A stretch of DNA of 51,643 nt from an uncultured Clostridia bacterium. GTDB taxonomy: Bacteria > Bacillota > Clostridia > Christensenellales > Aristaeellaceae. Below the pieces are notes generated by a model, which searched no databases, was not told the DNA's origin, and saw nothing but the letters and a program-made list of their open reading frames with translations. Positions 31,691 to 40,826 of this stretch are shown here, one piece after another (the stretch's first letter is position 1; every line of letters begins with the position of its first letter). The stretch lies in the NCBI GenBank assembly GCA_934630975.1, contig CAKTXH010000003.1, positions 1 to 51,643 on the forward strand, in the 5' to 3' direction. The translations under genes were made by a program, and so were the position numbers.

Positions 31691-34600
31691 GTGCGGCTAA
31701 AGAGACTGGAAATATACGGCTTCAAGTCGTTTGCGGATCGCACGGTTGTGGTCTTTGACGAGGGCATTACCGGCATCGTCGGCCCGAACGGCAGCGGCAA
31801 ATCCAACCTGTCCGACGCGGTGCGCTGGGTGCTCGGCGAGCAGAGCGCCAAGGCGCTTCGCGGCGGCAAGATGGAGGACGTCATCTTCAACGGCACGCAG
31901 AAGCGCAAGCGCATGGGCTATTGCGAGGTTTCGCTCGTCTTTGACAACGAGGATCACGCGCTGGCCGTGGATTACACCGAAGTGATGATCACCCGGCGCG
32001 TGTATCGAAGCGGCGAGGGCGAATATTACATCAACAAATCCGCTTGCAGGCTCAAGGATATCGTCGAGCTTTTCCGCGATACGGGCGTGGGCAAGGAGGG
32101 CTATTCGATCATCGGTCAGGGCCGAATCGACGAAATCCTCTCCCAAAAAAGCGAGGACAGGCGCGGCGTTTTTGAAGAGGCGGCGGGCATTGTCAAATAC
32201 CGCACGCGCAAGGAGGAAAGCGAAAAGCGGCTGGCCAATATGCGCGACAACCTCTCCCGCGTGGAAGATATCATCGCGGAGCTGGAAAGCCAGCTCGAGC
32301 CGCTGGAAAAGGCCAGCGAAACTGCGCGGCGCTACCTGAATCTGCGCGACGAGCTGCGCGTGCTCGAATGTTCCGCGTTCGTGCTGCGAAGCGACCGGGC
32401 GAAGGAGCGCATCGCCGAGGCCGAGCAATTGCTGACGGGTCTCAAAGAGGCCATCGCCAGCGAGGAAAAGCGCGCCGACGAGCTGAGCGCCCAGCGCGAA
32501 AAGGCCAACGAGGGCGCACAGAAGCTCGAAAACGAAGTGACCGCCGCGCATGACGCGGTGCTGGAACTGACGCGTGAAACGGAAGCGCGCGAGGGCGAAT
32601 TGGGCGTTCTGCGCGCGGAAATCAACCGCATGGAAAAGGACGTGCTCGCCCTCAGCCAGGAGGAGGACGTGAAGCGCGCCCGGAGCGCCGCGCTCGACGA
32701 AGAGATTGCGAAAAACGAGCGGGACGCGCTCGCCAACCGCACGAAGATCATCGAGCTGACGCGCCAACTCGGCCAGAAGGAGGAAGCCCTGCAAACCGTG
32801 CAGGAGGAAGCCCGGCAGGCCGAAGAGAAGCTGGAAGCCCACAAGAGCGCCATTATCGACGCGATGAACCGCCTGAGCGACGTGCGCACCAGCGAGGCGC
32901 GGCTTTCCACCATGCGCAAAGAGCTGGAGCGCCGCGGCGAGGAGGCCGACGCGCAGAAGGAAGAGCTGGCGCAGGCCGCCGACCGCATGGACGAGCAGAT
33001 GGCTCAGGCGACGGAGGAGCTGGAACAGGCTCGGCGCGGCGAAGCCGAAAAGACCGAAGCCGAACAGAAGATCGAGCAGGAAGCGCAGGAGACGGCGCAG
33101 AAAATCGCCGTCGTTCAGCAGGCGCTCAGCGACGCGAACGGCCAGAAGCAGGCCACGTCCAGCCGCCTGCGCGTGCTGCGCGAGATGGAGCGCGACTACG
33201 CGGGCTATCAGCAGGCGGTCAAGCAGGTGCTGCTGCATGCGCGCGGGAACGCGGGCGTTCGCGGCGTGGTCGCGAACCTGATGCGCGTGCCCAAACAGCT
33301 CGAGCGCGCGGTGGAAGCCGTGCTCGGGGGCGCGCTGCAAAACGTCGTCACGACGGACGAATACATCGCCCGGGACATGATCGCCTATCTGCGCCAGAAC
33401 AAGCTGGGCCGCGCGACCTTCCTGCCGATGACCACCATCAGCGGGCGCACACTCAGCCAGCAGGAGCGGCAGGCGCTGACCATGCCGGGCTGCGTCGGCG
33501 TGGCCAGCGAGCTGATCGGATTTGACGAGCAGTACCGCGGTATTGTGGAAAACCTGCTCGGCCGAACCGTAATCGCGGAAAATCTCGACGCGGGCATCGA
33601 AATCATGCGCCGCGGGCGGCATGCCTTCCGGCTGGTGACGCTGGAGGGCGACGTGATGCACTCCGGCGGCTCGATGACGGGCGGCTCGAGCGCTTCCCGC
33701 ATGACCAGCCTGCTCTCCCGCGAGCGCGAGATCAAGGAGCACGAAAAGCTGCTCGTCGAACTGGAAGAGAAAATCGCCGATTACGCCCGCTGCATGGAGC
33801 GGGGCGAGGCCGTCCGGCAGGAGATCAAGCAGCGCCGCGCACAGGCGTTCGAGGAAATCCGGCAGGCGCAGATTGACGTTTCCGTCGCGCAGGAGCGCGT
33901 GCGCACGCTGACCGTGCAGCGCGAGGAGCACCGCGCCCAGCAGGATCGCTGCGAGCTGCTGCGGACGCAGATCGCGCAGAACCTCGCGCAGATCGACAGC
34001 CAGCTTGCGGGCGCGCGCGACACGCAGGCGGGCGAGCAGAAGACCAACGAGGAAATGAACAAACAGACCGCCGCGCTCAGCGACGCGTTGTATGAAAAGC
34101 GCGAAGCGCTGGACGCGCTGCGAGAAGCGACGCAGAACCTGCGCGTGACGCTGGCGGCCTGCGAGCGCGACGTAAACGCGCTCAATCAGGACGGCGCGCG
34201 CATGCGCCGGGAGCAGAGCGCCGTCGGCGTGCAGATTGGCGAGGCGCACGAGAACCGCGAAGCGCTGACCCTGCGCCATCAGCAGAGCATGCAGCAGCTT
34301 GCGCGCGACGCCGCCGAGCAGCAGACCTGCGCCAAGCGGCTTGAAGCGGCGCAGCAAAACCTGACGGCGCGGCAGAACGCCCGCAACGAGGGGCAGGAGA
34401 CGATCCGCCAGCTGACGCAGGAGATCGACAACCTGCGCGAGACGCTGGCGATGGATATGGATAAATGCCACAAGGCGGAGCTGGTTCTGGGGCGCACGCA
34501 GAGCGAACTGGAACAGATGCAGCAGCGCATTTGGGACGATTACGAGCTGACCTACGCGGGCGCGAAGGAATACCTCGCCGAGCCGTTTGATATGGCGGGA

Positions 34601-35260
34601 AGCGACAAGCGCGCGGGCGATATCCGCCGGGAGATTCGCGCGATGGGGCCGGTCAACGTCACGGCGATGGAGGATTACCGCGCCTGCCGCGAGCGTTACG
34701 ACGATCTGGCCAGCCAGCGCGACGATTTGGTGAAGGCGCAGGACGACCTGCTGGGCATCATTGATTCGCTGCAAAAGCAGATGGAAAAGCAGTTTTTGGA
34801 AAACTTCCAGCTGCTCCAGCAGTACCTGAGCGAAACCTTCGTCAAGCTCTTCGGCGGCGGCAAGGCCGAGCTGAGGCTGATGGATGAAAAGGACGTGCTG
34901 GGCTGCGGCATCGAGATTGTCGCCCAGCCGCCGGGCAAGAAGTTGCAGATGCTGTCGCTGCTCTCCGGCGGCGAGCGCGCGCTGACGGCGATTGCGATTC
35001 TCTTCGCAATGCTGCGGCTCAAGCCCACGCCGTTCTGCTTCCTTGACGAGATCGAGGCGGCGCTGGACGACGGCAACATTTCCACGTTTGCGGATTATCT
35101 GCGCGATTTCTCCAAGGACACGCAGTTCGTCGTCGTCACCCACAGAAAGGGCACGATGGAGCGCTGCGACGGCCTCTACGGCGTGGCGATGGAAGAAAAG
35201 GGCGTTTCCAAGATGCTCAGCGTCGAGCTGAAAGACGTGAGCGCGGACGCGATGGAGTAA
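31691..35260 (+). CDS. smc: Chromosome segregation protein SMC
   Basis: 1189 residues from GTG 31691 (AAAGGGG upstream). Walker A GPNGSGKS (31-38) is followed by NLSDAVRWVLGEQSAKALRG. Coiled coil runs about 165-500, the hinge about 510-665 (GVRGVVANLMRVPKQLERAV, GGSMTGGSSASR) and returning coiled coil about 670-1000. The C-terminal head has signature LSGGERALTAIAILFA (about 1091) and Walker B FCFLDEIEAALDD. With ScpA/ScpB, which are not in this window, it forms the bacterial condensin. Position between rnc and ftsY is standard for Firmicutes. Confidence 0.97.
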   Translation: MRLKRLEIYGFKSFADRTVVVFDEGITGIVGPNGSGKSNLSDAVRWVLGEQSAKALRGGKMEDVIFNGTQKRKRMGYCEVSLVFDNEDHALAVDYTEVMITRRVYRSGEGEYYINKSACRLKDIVELFRDTGVGKEGYSIIGQGRIDEILSQKSEDRRGVFEEAAGIVKYRTRKEESEKRLANMRDNLSRVEDIIAELESQLEPLEKASETARRYLNLRDELRVLECSAFVLRSDRAKERIAEAEQLLTGLKEAIASEEKRADELSAQREKANEGAQKLENEVTAAHDAVLELTRETEAREGELGVLRAEINRMEKDVLALSQEEDVKRARSAALDEEIAKNERDALANRTKIIELTRQLGQKEEALQTVQEEARQAEEKLEAHKSAIIDAMNRLSDVRTSEARLSTMRKELERRGEEADAQKEELAQAADRMDEQMAQATEELEQARRGEAEKTEAEQKIEQEAQETAQKIAVVQQALSDANGQKQATSSRLRVLREMERDYAGYQQAVKQVLLHARGNAGVRGVVANLMRVPKQLERAVEAVLGGALQNVVTTDEYIARDMIAYLRQNKLGRATFLPMTTISGRTLSQQERQALTMPGCVGVASELIGFDEQYRGIVENLLGRTVIAENLDAGIEIMRRGRHAFRLVTLEGDVMHSGGSMTGGSSASRMTSLLSREREIKEHEKLLVELEEKIADYARCMERGEAVRQEIKQRRAQAFEEIRQAQIDVSVAQERVRTLTVQREEHRAQQDRCELLRTQIAQNLAQIDSQLAGARDTQAGEQKTNEEMNKQTAALSDALYEKREALDALREATQNLRVTLAACERDVNALNQDGARMRREQSAVGVQIGEAHENREALTLRHQQSMQQLARDAAEQQTCAKRLEAAQQNLTARQNARNEGQETIRQLTQEIDNLRETLAMDMDKCHKAELVLGRTQSELEQMQQRIWDDYELTYAGAKEYLAEPFDMAGSDKRAGDIRREIRAMGPVNVTAMEDYRACRERYDDLASQRDDLVKAQDDLLGIIDSLQKQMEKQFLENFQLLQQYLSETFVKLFGGGKAELRLMDEKDVLGCGIEIVAQPPGKKLQMLSLLSGGERALTAIAILFAMLRLKPTPFCFLDEIEAALDDGNISTFADYLRDFSKDTQFVVVTHRKGTMERCDGLYGVAMEEKGVSKMLSVELKDVSADAME

Positions 35261-35423
35261 TCACCCTTCCACCGCTCACGCGGTTCCCCTCCCCTTTCAA
35301 GGGGAGGTTCGGGGCTGCTTGACGCGTCAAAACAATTTGAAATAAGCTGTAAGAAACGAACTTCACCTGAAACCTCCCCTTTCAAGGGGAGGGGAACCAT
35401 CCGCAGATGGTGGAAGGGTGATG
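35261..35423. repeat. Inverted pair of family B repeat halves
   Basis: Left half 35261-35310 (TCACCCTTCCACCGCTCACG, then CCTCCCCTTTCAAGGGGAGG) and right half 35371-35423 (CCTCCCCTTTCAAGGGGAGG, then ACCATCCGCAGATGGTGGAA, GGGTGA). Together they bracket about 60 bases between smc and ftsY, with outer ends TCACCCTTCCACC and GGTGGAAGGGTGA as terminal inverted repeats. Confidence 0.8.
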
Positions 35424-35451
35424 AACATCGAAAAAGAAAGGGTCTTGAAAG

Positions 35452-36498
35452 ATGGGTTTCTTTGGATTCGGCAAAAAGAAAGAAAAAGAAAAGGAACAGC
35501 AGGCCGCGCAGGCGGCGAAGGCCGAGGAAAAGGTCGAAGAAAAGGCCGAGCAGGCCGCGCCGGTCAGCGAGCCGGAGCAGCCCGCGCAGGAGGAGAAGAA
35601 GCAGGGGCTTTTCAGCCGCCTGTGGCAGGGCCTTTCCAAGACGCGCGGCAACGTCGCCGGGCGCGTGGACGAGCTGATCGAGGCGACGGAGAAGATCGAC
35701 GAGGATTTTTACGAGGATCTGGTGGATATCCTGATCATGAGCGACATGGGCGTTCGCACCAGCGACAAGGTGATTCAGGAACTCAAGGCGCGCGTGGAGC
35801 GCGAGAAGATCACCGACGCGAAGAAGGCGCGCGAGATTCTCAAGGATATCCTCAAGGAGATCATGAGCATGCCGCGCAAGCCGCTCAAGTGGCCGATGGT
35901 GATGCTGGTGGTCGGCGTGAACGGCGTGGGTAAGACGACGACCATCGGCAAGCTGGCGATGCGCTTCAAGGACGCGCGCCACAGCGTCGTGCTGGCGGCG
36001 GCGGATACGTTCCGCGCGGCGGCAGGCGACCAGCTTCAAATCTGGGCGGAGCGCGCGCAGGTGCCGATTGTGCGCCACGCGGAGGGCGCCGACCCGGCGG
36101 CGGTGGTGTTCGACGGCATCCAGAAGGCGAAGGCCAGCGAGGCCGACCTGCTGATTGTCGATACGGCCGGCCGCCTGCACAACAAGAAGAACCTGATGGA
36201 GGAGCTGCGCAAGATTTCCCGCGTCATCACCCGCGAATACGAGGAGGCCGAGGTGCGCACGCTGCTGGTCATCGACGCGACGACCGGCCAGAACGGCTTG
36301 CAGCAGGCGCGCGAATTCTCCGAGGTGGCGGACGTCTCCGGCATCGTGCTGACCAAGCTGGACGGCACGGCCAAGGGCGGCATCGCGGTCGCGATTATGG
36401 ACGAGCTGAAACTGCCGGTGCTTTACATCGGCGTGGGTGAGGGCATCGAGGACTTGCAGGCGTTTGACGCGAACGCGTTTGTGGACGCGATTTTCTAA
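35452..36498 (+). CDS. ftsY: Signal recognition particle receptor FtsY
   Basis: 348 residues. A Lys/Glu-rich N-terminal A-domain (1-55) is followed by the NG domain of SRP GTPases: GVNGVGKTTTIGKLA (P-loop, about 156-170), AADTFRAAAGDQL, DTAGRLHNKKNLMEEL and TKLDGTAKGG. It receives ribosome-SRP complexes at the membrane for protein insertion. The usual downstream partners ylxM-ffh are not here. A membrane-anchored unknown follows by 21 bases instead. Confidence 0.95.
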   Translation: MGFFGFGKKKEKEKEQQAAQAAKAEEKVEEKAEQAAPVSEPEQPAQEEKKQGLFSRLWQGLSKTRGNVAGRVDELIEATEKIDEDFYEDLVDILIMSDMGVRTSDKVIQELKARVEREKITDAKKAREILKDILKEIMSMPRKPLKWPMVMLVVGVNGVGKTTTIGKLAMRFKDARHSVVLAAADTFRAAAGDQLQIWAERAQVPIVRHAEGADPAAVVFDGIQKAKASEADLLIVDTAGRLHNKKNLMEELRKISRVITREYEEAEVRTLLVIDATTGQNGLQQAREFSEVADVSGIVLTKLDGTAKGGIAVAIMDELKLPVLYIGVGEGIEDLQAFDANAFVDAIF

Positions 36499-36519
36499 CA
36501 GAAACAGGGAGGCGCTGCC

Positions 36520-37050
36520 ATGCGGATGCTCAAACGGATGCTGGATTTCATTGCTTCGCGGATGCTCATCATCACGGTGGTCTGCGCGCTGCTGATCATC
36601 TCGTTTTATCTGGCGATGAACACGGCGAACATCTGGGTGCTGATTGACGACGGCCTGAACGCGCGCGCGGGCGTGGTGCTCATGGGCGAGGACGCGGGCA
36701 AGCTGACCAGCTATTTCAGGCAGGAGTTTATCGCGCAGGACCCGGTTTTGCAGGTCGGTACGAGCGACACATCGCCCTATCGCGACTATGAGATTCGCGG
36801 GTACGACCATCGGGTGAAGATGGTTTCCGTCTGGTCGTGGCCGTGGGAGAACGTGGCGCGCGCCGAGGTGGTCGAGAGCATCCCCGCCATCGACGGCACG
36901 ATTCGCTCCTCCAAGCGGGAGGCGGCGCTGGCCGAGGGCGGCGAGGAGCGGCTTTCTCCGCCCGCGTGGACGACGACGCGCTACCGCGTGACGCTGGTGC
37001 GCACGGCGGGCAAGTGGCTGATTTCCAACTTACAGTCGATTGCGGAGTAA
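36520..37050 (+). CDS. Membrane-anchored protein of unknown function
   Basis: 176 residues with AGGGAGG upstream. An N-terminal basic stretch and one transmembrane helix (about 17-38, MLIITVVCALLIISFYLAM) leave a predicted extracytoplasmic domain of about 135 residues. It contains ARAGVVLMGEDAGKLTSYF, VWSWPWENVARAEVVESIP and a beta-rich end TTTRYRVTLVRTAGKWLISN. The ending resembles the NTF2-like folds of small membrane-tethered proteins, but I do not recognise a family. It sits between ftsY and dus, one base before dus, so is presumably co-transcribed. Confidence 0.65.
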   Translation: MRMLKRMLDFIASRMLIITVVCALLIISFYLAMNTANIWVLIDDGLNARAGVVLMGEDAGKLTSYFRQEFIAQDPVLQVGTSDTSPYRDYEIRGYDHRVKMVSVWSWPWENVARAEVVESIPAIDGTIRSSKREAALAEGGEERLSPPAWTTTRYRVTLVRTAGKWLISNLQSIAE

Positions 37051-37051
37051 C

Positions 37052-38026
37052 ATGAACTTTGATTTTCTCAACCGGGGCGCGATGCTCGCCCCGATGGCGG
37101 GCGTGACGGATATGCCCTTTCGCGTGATCTGCCACGAAATGGGCTGCCCGATGGCGGTCAGCGAAATGGTCAGCGCGAAGGGCTACCTGCTCGCGCCGAA
37201 GGATAACCGCGCGACGCGGGAGCTGCTGAGCGTGGACGACACCGAACGCGGTGCGGTCGCCTTGCAGCTTTTCGGTCACGAGCCGGAAATCATGGCGCGC
37301 GCGGCGGAGGAGCTGACGCGCGGCGGCCGCTACGCGCTGCTGGATATCAACATGGGCTGCCCCGTGCCGAAGATCGTCGGCAACGGCGAGGGCAGCGCAC
37401 TGATGAAAGAGCCGGTGCGCGCGGCGGAGATCGTCGCGGCGGTCGCGAAAGCTTCGCATGTGCCGGTGACGGTCAAGATGCGGCTGGGCTTTGAGGCGGG
37501 CAGCGAAACCTATCTGCTGCTGGGTCAGCTTGTGCAGGAGAGCGGCGCGCAGATGATTACGCTCCATGCGCGCACGAGAAGCCAGTTCTACGAGGGGCAC
37601 GCCGATTGGCGCGCTATCGCCAAGCTCAAGCGGCGCGTGTCCATCCCCGTGGTCGGCAACGGCGACGTGACCTGCTGGCAGGACGCGCTGCGCATGCGCG
37701 AGGAAACGGGCTGCGACGGCGTGGCGGTCGGCCGCGCGGCGCAGGGCAACCCGTGGATTTTCCGGCAGATTGCCGACGCGATGGCGGGCAAAGCCGTCGT
37801 CGAGCCGACGAGCGAGGAAAAGCTGGACGTGCTCAGGCGGCATCTGTACGCGCTGGCTCAGCTCAAGGGCGAGGCCGTCGCCGTGCGCGAGATGCGGCGG
37901 CATATCGTCTGCTATGTGCGCGGCATGCGCGATGCGGCGAGACTGCGCGTGAAGGTCAACGCCATCACGGATATCGGCGAGATGGAAGAAGCGCTGAAAG
38001 CGTTTATGCTGGAAGGAAAAATATAA
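37052..38026 (+). CDS. tRNA-dihydrouridine synthase (DusB-like)
   Basis: 324 residues from ATG 37052 (GGAG five bases upstream, overlapping the previous stop). The TIM-barrel flavoprotein starts APMAGVTDMPFRVICHEMGC. The catalytic Cys103 sits in LDINMGCPVPKIVGNGEGSA, and FMN/tRNA-binding stretches VPVTVKMRLGF, LHARTRSQFYEGHADWRAIA and GVAVGRAAQGNPWIF follow. It reduces uridine to dihydrouridine in tRNA D-loops using NADPH. A strong terminator closes the transcript that runs from rnc/smc/ftsY. Confidence 0.93.
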   Translation: MNFDFLNRGAMLAPMAGVTDMPFRVICHEMGCPMAVSEMVSAKGYLLAPKDNRATRELLSVDDTERGAVALQLFGHEPEIMARAAEELTRGGRYALLDINMGCPVPKIVGNGEGSALMKEPVRAAEIVAAVAKASHVPVTVKMRLGFEAGSETYLLLGQLVQESGAQMITLHARTRSQFYEGHADWRAIAKLKRRVSIPVVGNGDVTCWQDALRMREETGCDGVAVGRAAQGNPWIFRQIADAMAGKAVVEPTSEEKLDVLRRHLYALAQLKGEAVAVREMRRHIVCYVRGMRDAARLRVKVNAITDIGEMEEALKAFMLEGKI

Positions 38027-38031
38027 CGGCA

Positions 38032-38066
38032 AAAGCCCGAACGATTCAAAACCGTTCGGGCTTTCG
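38032..38066 (+). terminator. Terminator after dus
   Basis: AAAGCCCGAACG (38032-38043) pairs perfectly with CGTTCGGGCTTT (38053-38064). Confidence 0.88.
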
Positions 38067-38098
38067 CTTATGGAGAAAGGAATGAAGAAAAGGGCGAA

Positions 38099-38473
38099 TC
38101 AGGCGGCGGCCTTCGGCGCGAAGCGCTTGCGGAGGCTGGTTTCCACCGACGCGATGAGCGCGATGACCGCGACGATCTCAAACAGGCCGATGACGGCGGT
38201 GAACACGTACAGGCTGGCGACGGTTTCAACCGGCGCGGCCTTGATGAGCAGCAGCGCGGCGACGCCCATCACGACGCCGGCGAGGATATAGCGCTTGCTG
38301 CAAAGTTTCTGAGCGTAATCCCAAGCTTCCTGAGAGGCCAGGGAGAGCGCGCTGCGGTAGCCGCGCCCCGCGCCGAGCGTCGCGCATTTCTTGATGCGCA
38401 GCAGACCGGCCTCGATGGTCAGGTACGGCGCAATCATGAGCAGAAACAGGCAGAGAATCCAGGTGGCAAGCAT
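38099..38473 (-). CDS. SdpI-family small membrane protein
   Basis: 124 residues, three hydrophobic segments: about 2-22, 64-82 and 86-108. Between the first two lies GRGYRSALSLASQEAWDYAQ, close to the GYRT...N..W..AN signature of SdpI/YhfL proteins. In Bacillus SdpI is the immunity protein against the SdpC toxin and a signal sensor. No sdpC-like gene is nearby, so immunity is not implied. It has its own promoter and a clear ribosome site (AAAGGAG). It converges on dus. Confidence 0.7.
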   Translation of the reverse strand: MLATWILCLFLLMIAPYLTIEAGLLRIKKCATLGAGRGYRSALSLASQEAWDYAQKLCSKRYILAGVVMGVAALLLIKAAPVETVASLYVFTAVIGLFEIVAVIALIASVETSLRKRFAPKAAA

Positions 38474-38511
38474 ACAATCAATCTCCTTTATGCAACAAAT
38501 CTGATGGATAT

Positions 38512-38540
38512 ATTATCCCGCATGGGGCAAAATGCGTCAA
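38512..38540 (-). promoter_or_regulatory. Sigma-A promoter of the SdpI-like gene
   Basis: On the minus strand TTGACG (38540-38535), 17 bases, GATAAT (38517-38512). Confidence 0.7.
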
Positions 38541-38598
38541 GAGAGCACGCCGTCAAGAAGCCATAAAGAACATCAGACGAATGTTAACGCGCGTTTAT

Positions 38599-38641
38599 AA
38601 AGGGAAATTAACGGGCGAAAAGCAGGATTTTCCCTTTTTAT
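38599..38641 (+). terminator. Terminator-like hairpin upstream of the FprA gene
   Basis: AAAGGGAAAT (38599-38608) can pair with ATTTTCCCTTT (38627-38637), followed by T5. No gene precedes it on this strand, so it may be a leader attenuator for the flavodiiron gene. A promoter upstream was not clearly found. Confidence 0.45.
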
Positions 38642-38700
38642 AGCGTATATAGGTATATCATTAAAAATGCAAGTCTCAAAAAGAAAGGAAGATTCATACA

Positions 38701-39867
38701 ATGTTTATGGATAAAATGGCGCCGGGCGTGCTTCGCCTGAGCGTGATGGATAACGATATCGACCTGTTCGAAGGGCAGTACCCCGTGCCGAACGGCGTGA
38801 GCTACAACAGCTATTTGATCGAGGATGAGCGGCTCTGCCTGCTTGATACGGTGGACGCGCGCAAGCAGGAGGAATGGCTTGGCGGGCTTGACGAGGCGCT
38901 GGCCGGGCGAAAGCTGGATTATCTGGTCATTTCGCACATGGAGCCGGATCACGCGGGTTCGATTGCGGCGCTCTGCGCGCGCCAGCCGCAGGTGAAGCTG
39001 GTCGCCAACGCCAAAACGTTTGCTTTTCTGGATCAATTTTCCGGCGACCATCCGCTTACGCAGGAGCGCGTCACGGTGACGGAGGGCGGCACACTGGCGC
39101 TCGGCAGCCACACGCTGCATTTTGTGCTTGCGCCGATGGTGCATTGGCCGGAGGTCATGGTCGCCTATGAGGATAGCGAAAAGGTGCTCTTCTCGGCGGA
39201 CGGCTTCGGCAATTTCGGCCCGCTGACGTATACCGACGCGTGGGCGGACGAAGCGCGGCGCTATTACTGCAACATCGTCGGCAAATACGGCGCGCAGGTG
39301 CAGGGGCTGCTGAAAAAGGCCGCCGCGCTCGAGATTCAGACGGTCTGCCCGCTGCACGGCCCGCAGCTCAGCGGCGAGGCGCTGACCCGCGCGCTGGCGC
39401 TTTACAGCCTTTGGGCGGCATGGAAGCCGGAAGAGAGCGGCGTGCTGGTGGCCTATGCGGGCTTCCACGGCCATACCGCCGAGGCGGCCAAACTGCTGGC
39501 CGAAAAGCTGCATGCGCTGGGCGAAACCGTCGAGGTGATCGACCTGAACCGCGTACACAAGAGCTACGCTGTCTCGGCGGCGTTCAAATTCGACCGCATG
39601 GCGCTGTGCGCGGCAACGTATGACGGCGCATACGCCCCGGCGATGGAGGCGTTCTTCTCCGCGCTCAAGCTCAAGGGCTTGCAGGGGCGCGCTGTCGCGC
39701 TGGTGGAAAACGGCACATGGGCGCCGATGGCCGCCAAGCAGATGCGCGCGGCGCTGGAAACGATGAAGAACATGCAGGCGCTTGAGCAGCAGGTGACAAT
39801 CCGCTCGGCGATGAACGCGAAGAACCGCGGGGAGCTGGAAGAGCTGGCGCGGAAACTGGTGATGTAA
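38701..39867 (+). CDS. FprA-type flavodiiron protein (A-type flavoprotein)
   Basis: 388 residues. The N-terminal metallo-beta-lactamase domain carries the diiron motif H79-x-E81-x-D83-H84 (ISHMEPDHAGS), a further His in MVHWPEVMV, an Asp in FSADGFGNFG and a His in CPLHGPQ. The C-terminal flavodoxin domain starts near 250 (VLVAYAGFHGHTAEAAKLLA). Such proteins reduce O2 to water or NO to N2O and protect strict anaerobes. GAAAGGAAG precedes the start. It is a two-domain (class A) form with no fused rubredoxin. Confidence 0.92.
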   Translation: MFMDKMAPGVLRLSVMDNDIDLFEGQYPVPNGVSYNSYLIEDERLCLLDTVDARKQEEWLGGLDEALAGRKLDYLVISHMEPDHAGSIAALCARQPQVKLVANAKTFAFLDQFSGDHPLTQERVTVTEGGTLALGSHTLHFVLAPMVHWPEVMVAYEDSEKVLFSADGFGNFGPLTYTDAWADEARRYYCNIVGKYGAQVQGLLKKAAALEIQTVCPLHGPQLSGEALTRALALYSLWAAWKPEESGVLVAYAGFHGHTAEAAKLLAEKLHALGETVEVIDLNRVHKSYAVSAAFKFDRMALCAATYDGAYAPAMEAFFSALKLKGLQGRAVALVENGTWAPMAAKQMRAALETMKNMQALEQQVTIRSAMNAKNRGELEELARKLVM

Positions 39868-39909
39868 CGCCTTTTGGAGGCCTGCCGGAAGCGAAAGGAG
39901 GGAGGAGCG

Positions 39910-40740
39910 ATGATTCGAACCATCCGAACTGCGGAAGTCTGTCGGGCGTTCGCATCCGGCTTTTTGGGCGATCCCCAATTTTCGGATCCCATGCTGTGCA
40001 GCGAAGAACAGGTTCAAAGCAACCTGCTCCATGCCATCGAGCGGGCGGACAGCCACTGCGTTTTCGGCGTGTATCGGGAAGAACGGATGATCGGGCTGTT
40101 CGCCTTCCTCGTCCTCCGGGATGAGCGATACATCGAAATGCTCGTCGGCCTGTCCCGCGAGAAGGAAGCGTATTCGGAGGCGCTGCAAGCGCTGGAACAA
40201 CGCTTCCCCGGTTACGGCGCGGATTTTGTGTTCAATCCTCAAAATGATCTACTGCGCGCGCTACTGACGGCGCGCAGCGCGGAGTTTGAGCCGGAACAGC
40301 AGAAGATGGTGCTGGAAACGCCTGTGCTTGGTGTGGACACGAGCGATATCGAGCCGCTTTCCGCGCGGTATGCGGAGGCGTATTGCGGCATGCACAACAA
40401 GGAGATGTACTGGACGGGCGAAAAGGTCATGGCGGCGCAGGATCGTTTCCGCACGCTTCTGGCGATTCGCGCGGGCAGGGTCGTGGGCTATCTGGATGTG
40501 ACCTATACGCGCAGGGAAAACGAACCGTTTGATCTGTTCGTTCTGCCGGAATACCGCCGGATGGGCTATGGAAGAAAGCTGCTGGCCAAAGCGCTGGACA
40601 TGAATCGCCCCAACGGCATGATGCTGCTTGTGGATGTGGACAACGAACCGGCGATTCGCCTGTATGCGTCAATGGGCTTTGCGAAAGCGCAGGGGCAGAA
40701 TAACCTGACAGCGCATTGGCGCATACCCGACGGGAAATAA
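39910..40740 (+). CDS. Two-domain GNAT-like N-acetyltransferase
   Basis: 276 residues from ATG 39910 (GGAGGGAGGAG upstream). The N-terminal half (about 1-130) is a degenerate GNAT-like fold. The C-terminal half holds the acetyl-CoA loop VLPEYRRMGYGRKLLAKAL (about 212-230) and VDVDNEPAIRLYASMGF (about 243-259). It resembles mycothiol-synthase-like tandem GNATs in layout, but the substrate is unknown. It lies 42 bases after the FprA gene and ends at a strong terminator, so the two may be co-transcribed. Confidence 0.8.
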   Translation: MIRTIRTAEVCRAFASGFLGDPQFSDPMLCSEEQVQSNLLHAIERADSHCVFGVYREERMIGLFAFLVLRDERYIEMLVGLSREKEAYSEALQALEQRFPGYGADFVFNPQNDLLRALLTARSAEFEPEQQKMVLETPVLGVDTSDIEPLSARYAEAYCGMHNKEMYWTGEKVMAAQDRFRTLLAIRAGRVVGYLDVTYTRRENEPFDLFVLPEYRRMGYGRKLLAKALDMNRPNGMMLLVDVDNEPAIRLYASMGFAKAQGQNNLTAHWRIPDGK

Positions 40741-40758
40741 GAAGCAGAATAAAAAGAA

Positions 40759-40812
40759 GACCCGACTCCCTGATGACGGCGGAAATCGCCGCAGGGGCTC
40801 GGGTCGTTTTTT
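40759..40812 (+). terminator. Terminator after the GNAT gene
   Basis: GACCCGA (40759-40765) pairs with TCGGGTC (40799-40805), with an inner CCCTG/CAGGG and GGCG/CGCC stack, followed by GT6. Confidence 0.85.
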
Positions 40813-40826
40813 CTATCCAGCTCAGG

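Noticed and set aside
31697..35143. 1148-codon minus-strand frame opposite smc
   Set aside because: Antisense shadow of smc; long only because of high GC and the codon alignment of the two strands.
38120..38473. SdpI-like gene as part of an Sdp toxin-immunity locus
   Set aside because: No sdpC-type toxin or sdpR repressor gene lies nearby, so only the family similarity is reported.
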